From positions 124,001 through 188,000 of the forward strand of contig JBMNGO010000005.1 of the NCBI GenBank assembly GCA_050949885.1: a DNA stretch of 64,000 bases. Direction: 5' to 3'. The notes under the pieces were generated by a model. That model had not been told where the DNA came from. It was given only the letters and a program-made list of their open reading frames with translations, and did no database searches. The stretch comes from JBMNGO01 sp050949885 (GTDB lineage Bacteria > Bacillota > Syntrophomonadia > Syntrophomonadales > Syntrophomonadaceae). The number at the start of each line of letters is the position of its first letter. Position 1 is the first letter of the stretch. The position numbers were made by a program, and so were the translations under genes. Below, in pieces: positions 34,377 to 42,745 of this stretch.

Positions 34377-36023
34377 ATGGGTACTAAAGTGGTAATTGTA
34401 GGCGGCGTAGCAGCAGGCGCCAGTACGGCTGCCAGGCTGCGGCGGATGGACGAAAATGCCCAAATTATTATGTTTGAAAAAGGTGAGCATATTTCTTTTG
34501 CTAATTGCGGGCTGCCCTACTACGTGGGAGGTGTAATACAGCAGCGGAAAAAACTCTTGGTACAAACCCCCAAATCCATGTATAGCCGGTTTAATATCGA
34601 CATAAGGGTTATGTCCGAAGTAGTCAAGATAAATACACAGGAAAAGACAGTAGAAGTAAAGGAACTGTTAACGGGAAAAATTTATACCGAAACATATGAC
34701 AAACTGGTGCTATGTCCGGGAGCAAGCCCTAAAATACCGGATATACCAGGGGTAAATAAAGCAAACGTCTTCTTGGTAAGGAATATTCCTGACAGTGATA
34801 TGATCAAAGGCTATATTGAAGAACAGAAGCCTCAAAACGCAGTGATAATCGGTGCAGGCTATATTGGTATGGAAATGGCAGAAATGCTTTTACATAGCGG
34901 GCTGAAGATTTCGGTTATTGAAGCTGCTCCCCAGATACTGGGGCCCCTGGATCCTGATATGGCCAAAATTGCAGAAAAGTATATTAAGGAGCAGGAAATA
35001 AACCTGTTCACTAATCAGATAGTTACTTCTCTAGAGGGTGAAGATCAAGTACAGCAGGTGGTTCTAAGCGATGGGACCAGGATACCGGCTGATTTGGTTG
35101 TATTAGGCATAGGAGTGAAACCGGAAACCAAGCTGGCTGCCGATGCGGGAATTGCTCTGGGAGAGACAGGAGCCATTCAGGTGGACGAGTATTTAAGAAC
35201 CTCTGCACCTGATGTTTATGCGGCTGGAGACGCTATTCAGGTAAAAGATTTTGTTACCGGAGATAATATTCATCTGCCTTTAGCAGGGCCTGCCAACCGT
35301 CAGGGGTGGCTAATTGCCAACAATATTTGCGGAAAGCAACTTAAGTACCATGGTGCGCAAGGAACTTCCATTGTAAAAATACTGGACATGGTTGCAGCCA
35401 ATACCGGCAAGAACGAAAAAACGTTAAAAGCAGCCGGTATTGATTACAGGGTATGTCATACCCATCCTGCATCTCATGCCACATATTATCCTGGGTCAAC
35501 GGAAATGACCATAAAAATGCTTTTTACCCCTGATGAAGGGAAAATACTGGGAGCCCAGATAGTGGGATATGATGGAGTGGACAAGCGAATCGATGTTATT
35601 GCCACCGCTATCAGGGCAGGGATGAATGTCTTTGACTTGCAGGAAATTGAGCTGGCTTATGCCCCTCCCTTCTCTTCGGCCAAAGATCCGGTAAATATGA
35701 CTGCTTATGTGGCAGGTAATATTGTCAATGGGATGGTGGAAGCTATATGCTGGGAGGAAGTGCCGGAAAGGATAGGAGTCGGATCCTTTTTATTGGATGT
35801 CAGGACTGTACCAGAATATAAAGCAGGTGCAGCTTACGATGCTTATAATATACCATTGGATGAAATTAGGGATCGAATGGAGGAAATTCCTAAAGATAAA
35901 GAAATAATGCTTTACTGTCGTGCTGGTCTGAGAAGTTATATAGGCTGCAGAATTTTGCTGCAGCACGGATATAAAGTAAAAAACATTAGTGGGGGTTATT
36001 TGACCTACGAAGCTTTAGTTTAG
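34377..36023 (+). CDS. CoA-disulfide reductase / NADH-dependent persulfide reductase with C-terminal rhodanese domain
   Basis: FAD-dependent pyridine nucleotide-disulfide oxidoreductase of 548 residues. It has the FAD motif VGGVAAGASTAARLRR, the single active Cys C44 in SFANCGLPYYVGG typical of CoADR/Npsr, the NAD(P)H motif IGAGYIGMEMAE, a second FAD contact (YAAGDAI), the dimerisation domain, and a rhodanese domain (about 460-548) with the persulfide Cys C514 (YCRAGLRSY). The family reduces CoA disulfide or CoA persulfide and polysulfide with NAD(P)H. ATG 34377 follows AAGGGGGAT; in-frame upstream codons lack an RBS. Likely role: sulfur/thiol homeostasis in an anaerobe. Confidence 0.9.
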   Translation: MGTKVVIVGGVAAGASTAARLRRMDENAQIIMFEKGEHISFANCGLPYYVGGVIQQRKKLLVQTPKSMYSRFNIDIRVMSEVVKINTQEKTVEVKELLTGKIYTETYDKLVLCPGASPKIPDIPGVNKANVFLVRNIPDSDMIKGYIEEQKPQNAVIIGAGYIGMEMAEMLLHSGLKISVIEAAPQILGPLDPDMAKIAEKYIKEQEINLFTNQIVTSLEGEDQVQQVVLSDGTRIPADLVVLGIGVKPETKLAADAGIALGETGAIQVDEYLRTSAPDVYAAGDAIQVKDFVTGDNIHLPLAGPANRQGWLIANNICGKQLKYHGAQGTSIVKILDMVAANTGKNEKTLKAAGIDYRVCHTHPASHATYYPGSTEMTIKMLFTPDEGKILGAQIVGYDGVDKRIDVIATAIRAGMNVFDLQEIELAYAPPFSSAKDPVNMTAYVAGNIVNGMVEAICWEEVPERIGVGSFLLDVRTVPEYKAGAAYDAYNIPLDEIRDRMEEIPKDKEIMLYCRAGLRSYIGCRILLQHGYKVKNISGGYLTYEALV

Positions 36024-36037
36024 CATTATATGAAAAA

Positions 36038-36073
36038 ACTACCAGGCTCTCATGAGCTCTGGTGGTTTTTTTG
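36038..36073 (+). terminator. Terminator after the CoA-disulfide reductase gene
   Basis: ACCAGGCTC and GAGCTCTGGT arms (one bulge) with a short loop, followed by GGTTTTTTT. Confidence 0.8.
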
Positions 36074-36085
36074 TCTTACAAGGGT

Positions 36086-36114
36086 ATTAAGGACCAGCTT
36101 CACTGGTCCTTAAT
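36086..36114. repeat. Perfect 12-bp inverted repeat hairpin without T run
   Basis: ATTAAGGACCAG (36086-36097), loop CTTCA, CTGGTCCTTAAT (36103-36114). Neither side has a U tract, so it is not a standard terminator. The remaining gap to 36493 shows no gene. Confidence 0.7.
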
Positions 36115-36493
36115 GAGAGGGGTTGTATAAAAAGCACCCAGGGTTAAGATGCTTCTTATCAATAGAGCTACACCAAGAAATGTTTGAAACCTATATTATA
36201 CTTCCCATTACATGCAAAATCTGTGCCAGCTTTTGAGGCACAGCAAAAACACGCAAATTAGGCTTTTAGCAAACCTACCTATGGATAGAGGATATATGGA
36301 GTAAGTGAAAAACGAATAATTTGTCGAAATGACGAAAAATTGAAACTGTTTTAAACAGCGGAAAAATCGGCAAATATTTCGATGCTAATAAGCCTTAGGT
36401 CTAATGCATTATCAACTCATAAGCTTGTACTAAAACGAATTAGCTACCGGAGTTTTACCAGCAGGAAAACAAATCTTGACCTATAAGCTGGGT

Positions 36494-36532
36494 ATTAAAA
36501 CCCCTGCACAGTATGTTGCGCAGGGGTTTTAA
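36494..36532. terminator. Bidirectional terminator downstream of glnS
   Basis: ATTAAAACCCCTGC (36494-36507) pairs perfectly with GCAGGGGTTTTAAT (36519-36532) around an 11-nt loop. A/T flanks give a U run in either direction; it lies 22 bp beyond the glnS stop. Confidence 0.88.
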
Positions 36533-36554
36533 TAGTCAAAGACAATTCTGTTTA

Positions 36555-38321
36555 TTACTTATTGTTGTTTTTTATCTTGGCCCAGGTATCACGTAAAGGG
36601 ACTATGCGGTTAAAAACAGGGTGCCCGGGTGTTGAGTCAGGGTCCACACAGAAATACCCCTGACGAAGGAATTGAAACTTGCTTTCAGGGCTGGCGTTGG
36701 CTAGACTGGGTTCCACTTTGCAATTATGTAAAACGGTCAAGGAGTTAGGGTTTATCCGTGCCAGAAAGCTTGTTGGATCGTCTTCCTCTTCTTGACTCTC
36801 CAAGTTATCATCCAGGAAAAGATGGTCATAAAGACGAACGGTAGCATTTATAGAATGGGGGGCCGATACCCAGTGGGAAGTACCTTTAACCTTTTTCCCG
36901 GCATTCATGCCGCCGCTTTTGGATTCTGGGTCATAGGAGCAATGCAGCTCTATTATTTCATCCGTTTTTTCGTCTTTTATTACTTTTTCGCATTTAATTA
37001 TATATGCGTGCTTCAATCTGATTTCCCCTCCTGGTGAGAGACGGAAAAACTTCTTGGGGGGATTTTCCATAAAATCTTCTTTTTCAATAAATAATTCTCT
37101 GGTAAAAGGTATTTGCCTGACCCCCATGGTGGGATCTTCAGGATTGTTTTGGGCATCCAACCATTCTACTTTATTTTCCGGGAAATTATCTATTATAATC
37201 CGCAGGGGTGCCAAAACAGCCATTACTCTTGGTGCCTTGAGATTCAGATCTTCCCTTATACAGTGTTCTAAAAGGGCAATATCTACTGTACTGTTACGCT
37301 TGGCAACACCTATACGTTCACAAAAGTTTCTGATAGCTTCAGGTGTGTAGCCCCGTCGCCTGAGCCCTGAAATAGTAGGCATCCGAGGATCATCCCAACC
37401 GTTAACATGTTTATTCTCGACCAAAAGGCGCAATTTACGCTTGCTCATAATGGTGCGGCTCAGATTTAGCCGGGCAAATTCTATTTGCTGGGGACGCCCG
37501 GGCTGATCCTTCTGGTAGTTGACATTGTCAAGAAACCAGTCGTACAGTGGCCGATGGTCAGCAAATTCCAGAGTACAGATAGAATGGGTAATTCCTTCCA
37601 AAGCGTCTGACAAGGGGTGAGCATAATCATACATGGGATATATGCACCACCGGTCACCCGTTCGGTGATGATGTGCTCTCAGTATCCTATAGATTACCGG
37701 GTCCCGCATATTGAGATTAGGTGATGCCATATCGATTTTGGCTCTTAATACCCGGGAACCGTCCTTATACAGGCCTGCTTTCATACCTTCAAACAGAGTC
37801 AAGTTTTCCTCAACTGAGCGATTACGATAAGGGCTTTCTTTACCAGGTTGGGTAAGAGTTCCCCGGTACTCTCTTATCTGTTCGGGACTCAAATCGCAAA
37901 CATATGCTTTTCCGGCCTTTATTAACTCAATGGCATATTCATATAATTTATCAAAATAATCGGAAGCATAATACAAGCGATCATCCCAGTCAAATCCTAA
38001 CCATTTAACATCATTCTTAATTGACTCCACATATTCTGTGTCTTCCTTACTGGGATTAGTATCATCAAACCGCAAATTGCACAGGCCACCGGGATAAGCT
38101 TTGGCCAAGCCGAAATTAAGGCAAATGGATTTGGCATGGCCAATATGTAGATAGCCGTTAGGTTCAGGCGGAAACCGGGTATGAACTCGGCCTTGGTTTT
38201 TTTGTTCCTTTAAGTCTTCGGAAATAATGCTGGCAATAAAATTGGAGGATACTTCTGTGTCTTCCTCAGGATTTTTACTGTCTGCCATGGAAAGCTGGTT
38301 ATCCAGCACTTTTTCGGACAT
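36555..38321 (-). CDS. glnS: Glutaminyl-tRNA synthetase
   Basis: Class I synthetase that charges tRNA-Gln directly. The HIGH motif HIGHAKS, FPPEPNGYLHIGH, FDDTNPSKED, the catalytic-domain LEFADHRPLYDW, the KMSKS equivalent IMSKRKL, and the beta-barrel anticodon domains (to RIVPLRDTW) are all recognisable; 588 aa with a 30-residue charged N-terminal lead. The discrimination against GluRS rests on FADHRPLYDWF and the LRRRGYTPEAIRNFC region. ATG 38321 follows AAGGGGGT. A bacterial-type GlnRS is unusual in Firmicutes, which mostly use GatCAB. It stands alone, reverse to its neighbours, suggesting an acquired gene. Confidence 0.94.
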   Translation of the reverse strand: MSEKVLDNQLSMADSKNPEEDTEVSSNFIASIISEDLKEQKNQGRVHTRFPPEPNGYLHIGHAKSICLNFGLAKAYPGGLCNLRFDDTNPSKEDTEYVESIKNDVKWLGFDWDDRLYYASDYFDKLYEYAIELIKAGKAYVCDLSPEQIREYRGTLTQPGKESPYRNRSVEENLTLFEGMKAGLYKDGSRVLRAKIDMASPNLNMRDPVIYRILRAHHHRTGDRWCIYPMYDYAHPLSDALEGITHSICTLEFADHRPLYDWFLDNVNYQKDQPGRPQQIEFARLNLSRTIMSKRKLRLLVENKHVNGWDDPRMPTISGLRRRGYTPEAIRNFCERIGVAKRNSTVDIALLEHCIREDLNLKAPRVMAVLAPLRIIIDNFPENKVEWLDAQNNPEDPTMGVRQIPFTRELFIEKEDFMENPPKKFFRLSPGGEIRLKHAYIIKCEKVIKDEKTDEIIELHCSYDPESKSGGMNAGKKVKGTSHWVSAPHSINATVRLYDHLFLDDNLESQEEEDDPTSFLARINPNSLTVLHNCKVEPSLANASPESKFQFLRQGYFCVDPDSTPGHPVFNRIVPLRDTWAKIKNNNK

Positions 38322-38730
38322 TGCTGTGTTTACCCCCTTAAATATCTAGGTTCCTCTCTGGGTTGGCTATATTAGTATGGGCTAAATTACATATAACCAT
38401 AATATATAAGTATATACTAAAATTAAAGCATCTATTAAATCCTTTGATCAAGACTAAGAATATGCCTGACCAGAACAGGATAACCGCCTGGGCCGGCCTG
38501 ATGCCCACTTAAAACCTATTTCCCTGACTGTAAGGCAAATTAGGTCGGTATTTTTCTTTAGAGCCGGTTATTTGGTCACTGCAAAAGCAGTTAGTCTTTG
38601 TTTACATTATGGCGCAAAATTGGAAACCATAGTATACTAAAAGTAAAGATTAGCCATTATTTTGTTCGACAATGAGAAAGGAGTCACATTCACAAAATTT
38701 ATCCAATAGTTATAGTGGGGATGAAAATTA

Positions 38731-38802
38731 ATGGGTTACGTGATGGGGGTGATTATCTTCGTAATAGCATTGTACGGGCTTACAAGCAGCAGTATCGGCT
38801 AA
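38731..38802 (+). CDS. Possible 23-residue membrane microprotein
   Basis: ATG 38731 (GGGGATG 9-14 bp upstream) opens a 23-codon frame ending TAA 38802: MGYVMGVIIFVIALYG followed by a short Thr/Ser tail, a single hydrophobic helix. It resembles the style of small membrane subunits such as KdpF or CydX, but no partner gene is near and I do not recognise the sequence. The rest of 38322-39014 shows no other gene. A hydrophobic frame this short can arise by chance. Confidence 0.3.
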   Translation: MGYVMGVIIFVIALYGLTSSSIG

Positions 38803-39014
38803 GTCTAAATCTGTGGGAAGGGAGGGTTGCATAAGGAGGTCTGGCCGGTGGGAGTTCACCAATGTTGGGTTCTTAGAAAGATTATATCAGCGGAACTAGC
38901 AGGTTAATAAAAATCTATCCCTTTAAATAGTTCTACCCAATTGCGACTATTGGATTTATGCGAAAATGTTCGACGTAGCAGGTTTGGGAATATGATTAAA
39001 AGGAGTAGATGATT

Positions 39015-39611
39015 ATGAGTAACATTAAGCATAAAGGGATTTGGGTTATCGGGATCTTTCTGCTAGTAATGTTTTGCACCGGGTATAGTGGTTATTGGTC
39101 ATATAATTACGCTGCCGCTCATATGAACAATAACCATATGGAAAATGCACTGGTGGTGAGAGGGCCGGAAGCTGAGCTGCATATCCTGGCAACGGTGGCT
39201 GAAAAACTTGACACAGCTGGTATGAATATTAACCAGCAACTGCCAGTACTAAAACAAGAGGCTGAATGCTTTGGATACCAAAACATGTGTATTATCACTC
39301 CTGAAGGGGTCTTGAATTCCATCCAAGGAGACCGCATTAATGTTGAAGACCGGGATTATTTCAAGAAAGCCTTGGCTGGGAAACCCAATGTGTCTACGCC
39401 CTTTGTCAGTAAGATGGATGGAGCTGTAATTTCAATGGCTGCTGTTCCTATAAGTCAAGAGGGCAGAATTGTTGGGGTATTAGCCGGAGTATTAGGCTGT
39501 GAGACCCCGCAGGGTATTGCCAATGAAGCTAAACATAAACAGACCGGTTATGCTTGTATAATAGAGCAGAACGGGAGTTATTTTTACAATGCTAGAGAAA
39601 TGATGGACTAG
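39015..39611 (+). CDS. Membrane-anchored Cache-domain sensor fragment (chemoreceptor-like, no signalling domain)
   Basis: 198 residues: one N-terminal membrane helix (about 10-30) then a dCache-type extracellular sensor domain with the chemoreceptor pattern INVEDRDYFKKALAGKPNVS, FVSKMDGAVISMAAVPI and VGVLAGVL, ending KQTGYACIIEQNGSYF. In methyl-accepting proteins this point is followed by the second half of the Cache domain, a membrane helix, HAMP and the signalling domain; here the frame stops with none of these. It is either a truncated remnant or a free-standing sensor. ATG 39015 fits AGGAG better than ATG 39009. No chemotaxis genes nearby. Confidence 0.75.
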   Translation: MSNIKHKGIWVIGIFLLVMFCTGYSGYWSYNYAAAHMNNNHMENALVVRGPEAELHILATVAEKLDTAGMNINQQLPVLKQEAECFGYQNMCIITPEGVLNSIQGDRINVEDRDYFKKALAGKPNVSTPFVSKMDGAVISMAAVPISQEGRIVGVLAGVLGCETPQGIANEAKHKQTGYACIIEQNGSYFYNAREMMD

Positions 39612-39813
39612 AAAAGAAAGGTGATTTCGAGATCAAATAAGGGGTTGGCAATTGGAAGTCGGTAGTCATAAACTGATATCTGCTTAGCCAACTGAAAAAG
39701 ATTACAGAAACGAAGCGGGGTTCTTAATAAGAATGCAGAATGAATAAGTAACAGAAGATGCCTGCTGTAGGCAGCCGGTAATAATAACAGTAAAAGTACA
39801 GCATTCTTATATT

Positions 39814-39852
39814 AAAGGGGGTGGTAGATTTGCTATGCCACCCCCCTTTTTT
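39814..39852 (+). terminator. Strong terminator in the 39612-40203 gap
   Basis: AAAGGGGGTGG (39814-39824) pairs with CCACCCCCCTTT (39838-39849), with one extra C, followed by TTTTT. The gap otherwise contains no gene that I can support; the 3' part near 40100 is AT-rich and presumably carries the promoter of the radical SAM operon. Confidence 0.8.
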
Positions 39853-40203
39853 GGTGGGAGTTGCGTTCTTTTTGCTTCGTTTTTGCGAAGTCTCACAATG
39901 GATGCGGCTTTCGCAATAAACCTCAAAAAGCTGCACATGATAAATGAAGGAATGAGGAAGCAGTCAGTATAATGGCAAAGACTAAGCTAAACGGTGATTT
40001 ATAAAATAATTATCATGCTGTATTATAGGCAGAGAGCTAGTATTACTAAAAATCACAGCGGGATTATATGGCCTTTATTATATAAGGGAAGGCTTTAGGT
40101 TTATATTAGATTATGTTGTGGTAATATATTATTCGGCAGAATTAATGGGGTTTTCTTCTGGTGCTTTCAGCCGGGGGAAACTGTCTTTTGCGGAGGAGTT
40201 TTA

Positions 40204-42060
40204 ATGAAAGACCTACTTTTCAGGAGAATATTGCCCCAGGTGGAAAAGCCGTCCCGCTATACCGGGGGCGAAGTTAATATGATAAAAAAAGACTGGAACA
40301 GTTCACTAGTTAAAATGGCTTTTGCTTTTCCGGATGTTTATGAAGTTGGCATGTCACATATCGGAGGGAAAATACTATATGGTTTGGTAAATGAAAAAAG
40401 CGAGCATTTAATGGAAAGAGTATTTGCTCCCTGGCCGGATATGGAGGACCTTATGAGAAAGAAAAAAATACCCCTTTACTCGTTAGAGTCCTTTAAGCCG
40501 GTGGTTGATTTTGATATTGTAGGGTTCTCCCTGCAATATGAGCTTTCTCTAACCAATGTACTTAATATGCTGGATTTGGCAGGGATACCTGTTTTCGCCC
40601 GGGAGAGGGAAGATGACAGATTTCCCTTGATCATTGCCGGAGGGCCGGTGGTTTTTAACCCGGAGCCCTTTGCCGACTTCTTTGACGCTTTTCTAATAGG
40701 TGATGGAGAAGAAGTAATACTGGAATTTTTGGATTGTTATCACGAAACTAGAGGACTTGCCAAGCAAATCCGCTTGGAGAAAATGGCCCATATCCAAGGA
40801 GTCTATGTTCCAGCTTTATATTCCGTTGAGTACAATCCGGATAATACCTTTAGGGCAATTATTCCCAGTGTGCCTGGAGTACCGGCCAAGGTCCGCAAAA
40901 GAGTGGTTGGTGATCTGGAAACCGCCTATTATCCTGAAAAGCCCATAGTACCCTTTCTAAACATTGTGCATGACCGTGCTGTTCTTGAGGTTATGCGAGG
41001 CTGCCAGAGGGGCTGCCGTTTTTGCCATGCAGGAATAGTGTACCGGCCGGTGAGGGAAAGAAGTGTTGATAAGCTAAAGAGTCAGGCACAGGCCCAGCTT
41101 TGCCATACGGGAGTGGAAGAGATATCTCTGGCTTCCCTCAGCACCCTTGATTATTCGGGAGTAGAAAGATTAGTAAAAGACTTGGTGACTGAAAACGCAG
41201 AGAAAGGAATTGGGGTATCCCTTCCCTCATTAAGAGTTGATGCCTTTTCCATTGACCTGGCTAATGAAGTGCAGAAGGTTCGCAAGACAACTCTGACTCT
41301 GGCGCCAGAAGCCGGTACCCAGCGTTTGCGGGACATAATAAATAAGAATGTTAGTGAGGAACAACTGGTAAAGGCGGTAGAAGCTGCCTTTAAGTCGGGC
41401 TGGCTTTCCATTAAGCTTTACTTTATGTTCGGTCTGCCGGGGGAAAGTGAAGAAGACCTGGAAGGCATACTATCCTTATTGGAGAGAGTTAAGAAAATTG
41501 GAGACCAGTATTCCAAAAGGCCGGTGGAAATTAGGGCTAGTTTGGCTTGTTTTGTTCCCAAACCCCATACCCCGTTTCAGTGGCATGCCCAAAACAGTAT
41601 TGAAGAATTGGATAATAAAAAACACTTTCTGCAGCAGAAGAGAATGAAAAGGATCAAAATAAGTTTTCATGACAGCAGAACCAGTTATCTGGAAGGAGTA
41701 ATTGCCAGGGGGGATCGGAAAATTGCCCAGGTTATACACGCTGCCTGGAAGCGGGGCTGCAAGTTTGATGGGTGGAGTGAGTATTTCCGTTTCGCAGACT
41801 GGATGGAGGCCTTTAAAGAGTCAGGTATTGACCCCGATTTTTATAGTACGCGAAAACGTAGTTATGACGAGAAATTTCCCTGGGATTTTATTGATATTGG
41901 TGTGAATAAATCTTTTCTAATAAAAGAAAACGAGGCTGCCCAAAAAGGCATCACCACACCTGACTGCAGGCAGGACCAGTGTACCGGTTGCGGTATTTGC
42001 CCATCCTTTGGGCTGGAAATAAAACTACAAGAGGAGAAAGCAAATGCGGCTGAGAGCTGA
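40204..42060 (+). CDS. Radical SAM protein, TIGR03960 family
   Basis: 618 residues: an N-terminal B12-binding-like domain (about 25-200), then a radical SAM domain with the cluster motif C-x3-C-x2-C in RGCQRGCRFCHAG (about 264-276), FMFGLPGE, and a C-terminal extension with further cysteines (CTGCGIC) that may hold a second cluster. The family co-occurs with TIGR03936, RNase G and L21/L27 genes in Clostridia, as here; its substrate is unknown. I infer an RNA or ribosome-related modification from the neighbourhood only. The start codon is ATG at 40204 behind GGAGGAG. Confidence 0.9.
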   Translation: MKDLLFRRILPQVEKPSRYTGGEVNMIKKDWNSSLVKMAFAFPDVYEVGMSHIGGKILYGLVNEKSEHLMERVFAPWPDMEDLMRKKKIPLYSLESFKPVVDFDIVGFSLQYELSLTNVLNMLDLAGIPVFAREREDDRFPLIIAGGPVVFNPEPFADFFDAFLIGDGEEVILEFLDCYHETRGLAKQIRLEKMAHIQGVYVPALYSVEYNPDNTFRAIIPSVPGVPAKVRKRVVGDLETAYYPEKPIVPFLNIVHDRAVLEVMRGCQRGCRFCHAGIVYRPVRERSVDKLKSQAQAQLCHTGVEEISLASLSTLDYSGVERLVKDLVTENAEKGIGVSLPSLRVDAFSIDLANEVQKVRKTTLTLAPEAGTQRLRDIINKNVSEEQLVKAVEAAFKSGWLSIKLYFMFGLPGESEEDLEGILSLLERVKKIGDQYSKRPVEIRASLACFVPKPHTPFQWHAQNSIEELDNKKHFLQQKRMKRIKISFHDSRTSYLEGVIARGDRKIAQVIHAAWKRGCKFDGWSEYFRFADWMEAFKESGIDPDFYSTRKRSYDEKFPWDFIDIGVNKSFLIKENEAAQKGITTPDCRQDQCTGCGICPSFGLEIKLQEEKANAAES

Positions 42061-42745
42061 ATACCGGGTAGGTAAAGAAATGCAATTCCTTTCCAACCTG
42101 GATATGATGCGAATGATGGAACGAGCCCTGCGCAGGGCTGCTATACCCTATGCCTTGACCGAAGGATTTAACCCCCATATCAGGTTATCAATGGGGACAG
42201 TACTCCCTGTGGGGTTATGGGGGGATAAGGAGTATTTTGACCTGGAACTAAAAGAGTATATGCAGCCGGAGCAGTTTGTTGACGATCTAAACCAGGTATT
42301 GCCTGGGGGCATGACAATTAGACAATGCATAGAAATCCCTCCAGATTCTCCGTCTCTAATGGCCATAATCAATTCAGCTTCCTATTCGTTTCAGTTAAGG
42401 GCGGGGCTGGGGCTGACCGGGTTAAGGGATGACTTGCTGAAAAAGCAAACTCTAATCGTATTAAGCCGGGGCAAGCAAAAGGGCAGGAAAAAGGATCTGC
42501 GCCCGGGAATTTTCCAAATAAAAGTGGAAAATGGCGAGAATTCTGATATCCTTGAATTGTGGGTCAGTACAGGGCAACCGCTGAATATACGTTTTGATGA
42601 GTTATATGATTTGCTTAAGATGTGGGGTCTAACGGAAGATGATTTTGTGGATATCTGGCGGAGTGGAAACTACATTAGAAAATCATCTGATTTCTTCTCT
42701 CCAATGAAAATAGGTGATGTAAGTGGAAAGAGAAATTTTATGTGA
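42044..42745 (+). CDS. TIGR03936 / DUF2344 radical-SAM-linked protein
   Basis: 233 residues matching the DUF2344 partner that follows, or in some genomes is fused to, TIGR03960 proteins: YRVGKEMQFLSNLDMMRMMERALRR, EGFNPHIRLSMGTVLPVG, EYFDLEL. Function unknown. The ATG overlaps the radical SAM stop by 17 bp and the end overlaps RNase G by 23 bp, so the three form a translationally coupled unit. Confidence 0.88.
   Translation: MRLRAEYRVGKEMQFLSNLDMMRMMERALRRAAIPYALTEGFNPHIRLSMGTVLPVGLWGDKEYFDLELKEYMQPEQFVDDLNQVLPGGMTIRQCIEIPPDSPSLMAIINSASYSFQLRAGLGLTGLRDDLLKKQTLIVLSRGKQKGRKKDLRPGIFQIKVENGENSDILELWVSTGQPLNIRFDELYDLLKMWGLTEDDFVDIWRSGNYIRKSSDFFSPMKIGDVSGKRNFM

Noticed and set aside
38840..38880. 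Riboswitch-like hairpin GGTG/CACC upstream of the Cache gene
   Set aside because: Only a 4-5 bp stem; no conserved core of a known riboswitch class could be matched.
38827..38910. TTG-start frame after the 23-codon microprotein
   Set aside because: The GGAGGG is only 1-2 bp from the TTG and the 26-residue product has no hydrophobic or conserved pattern.
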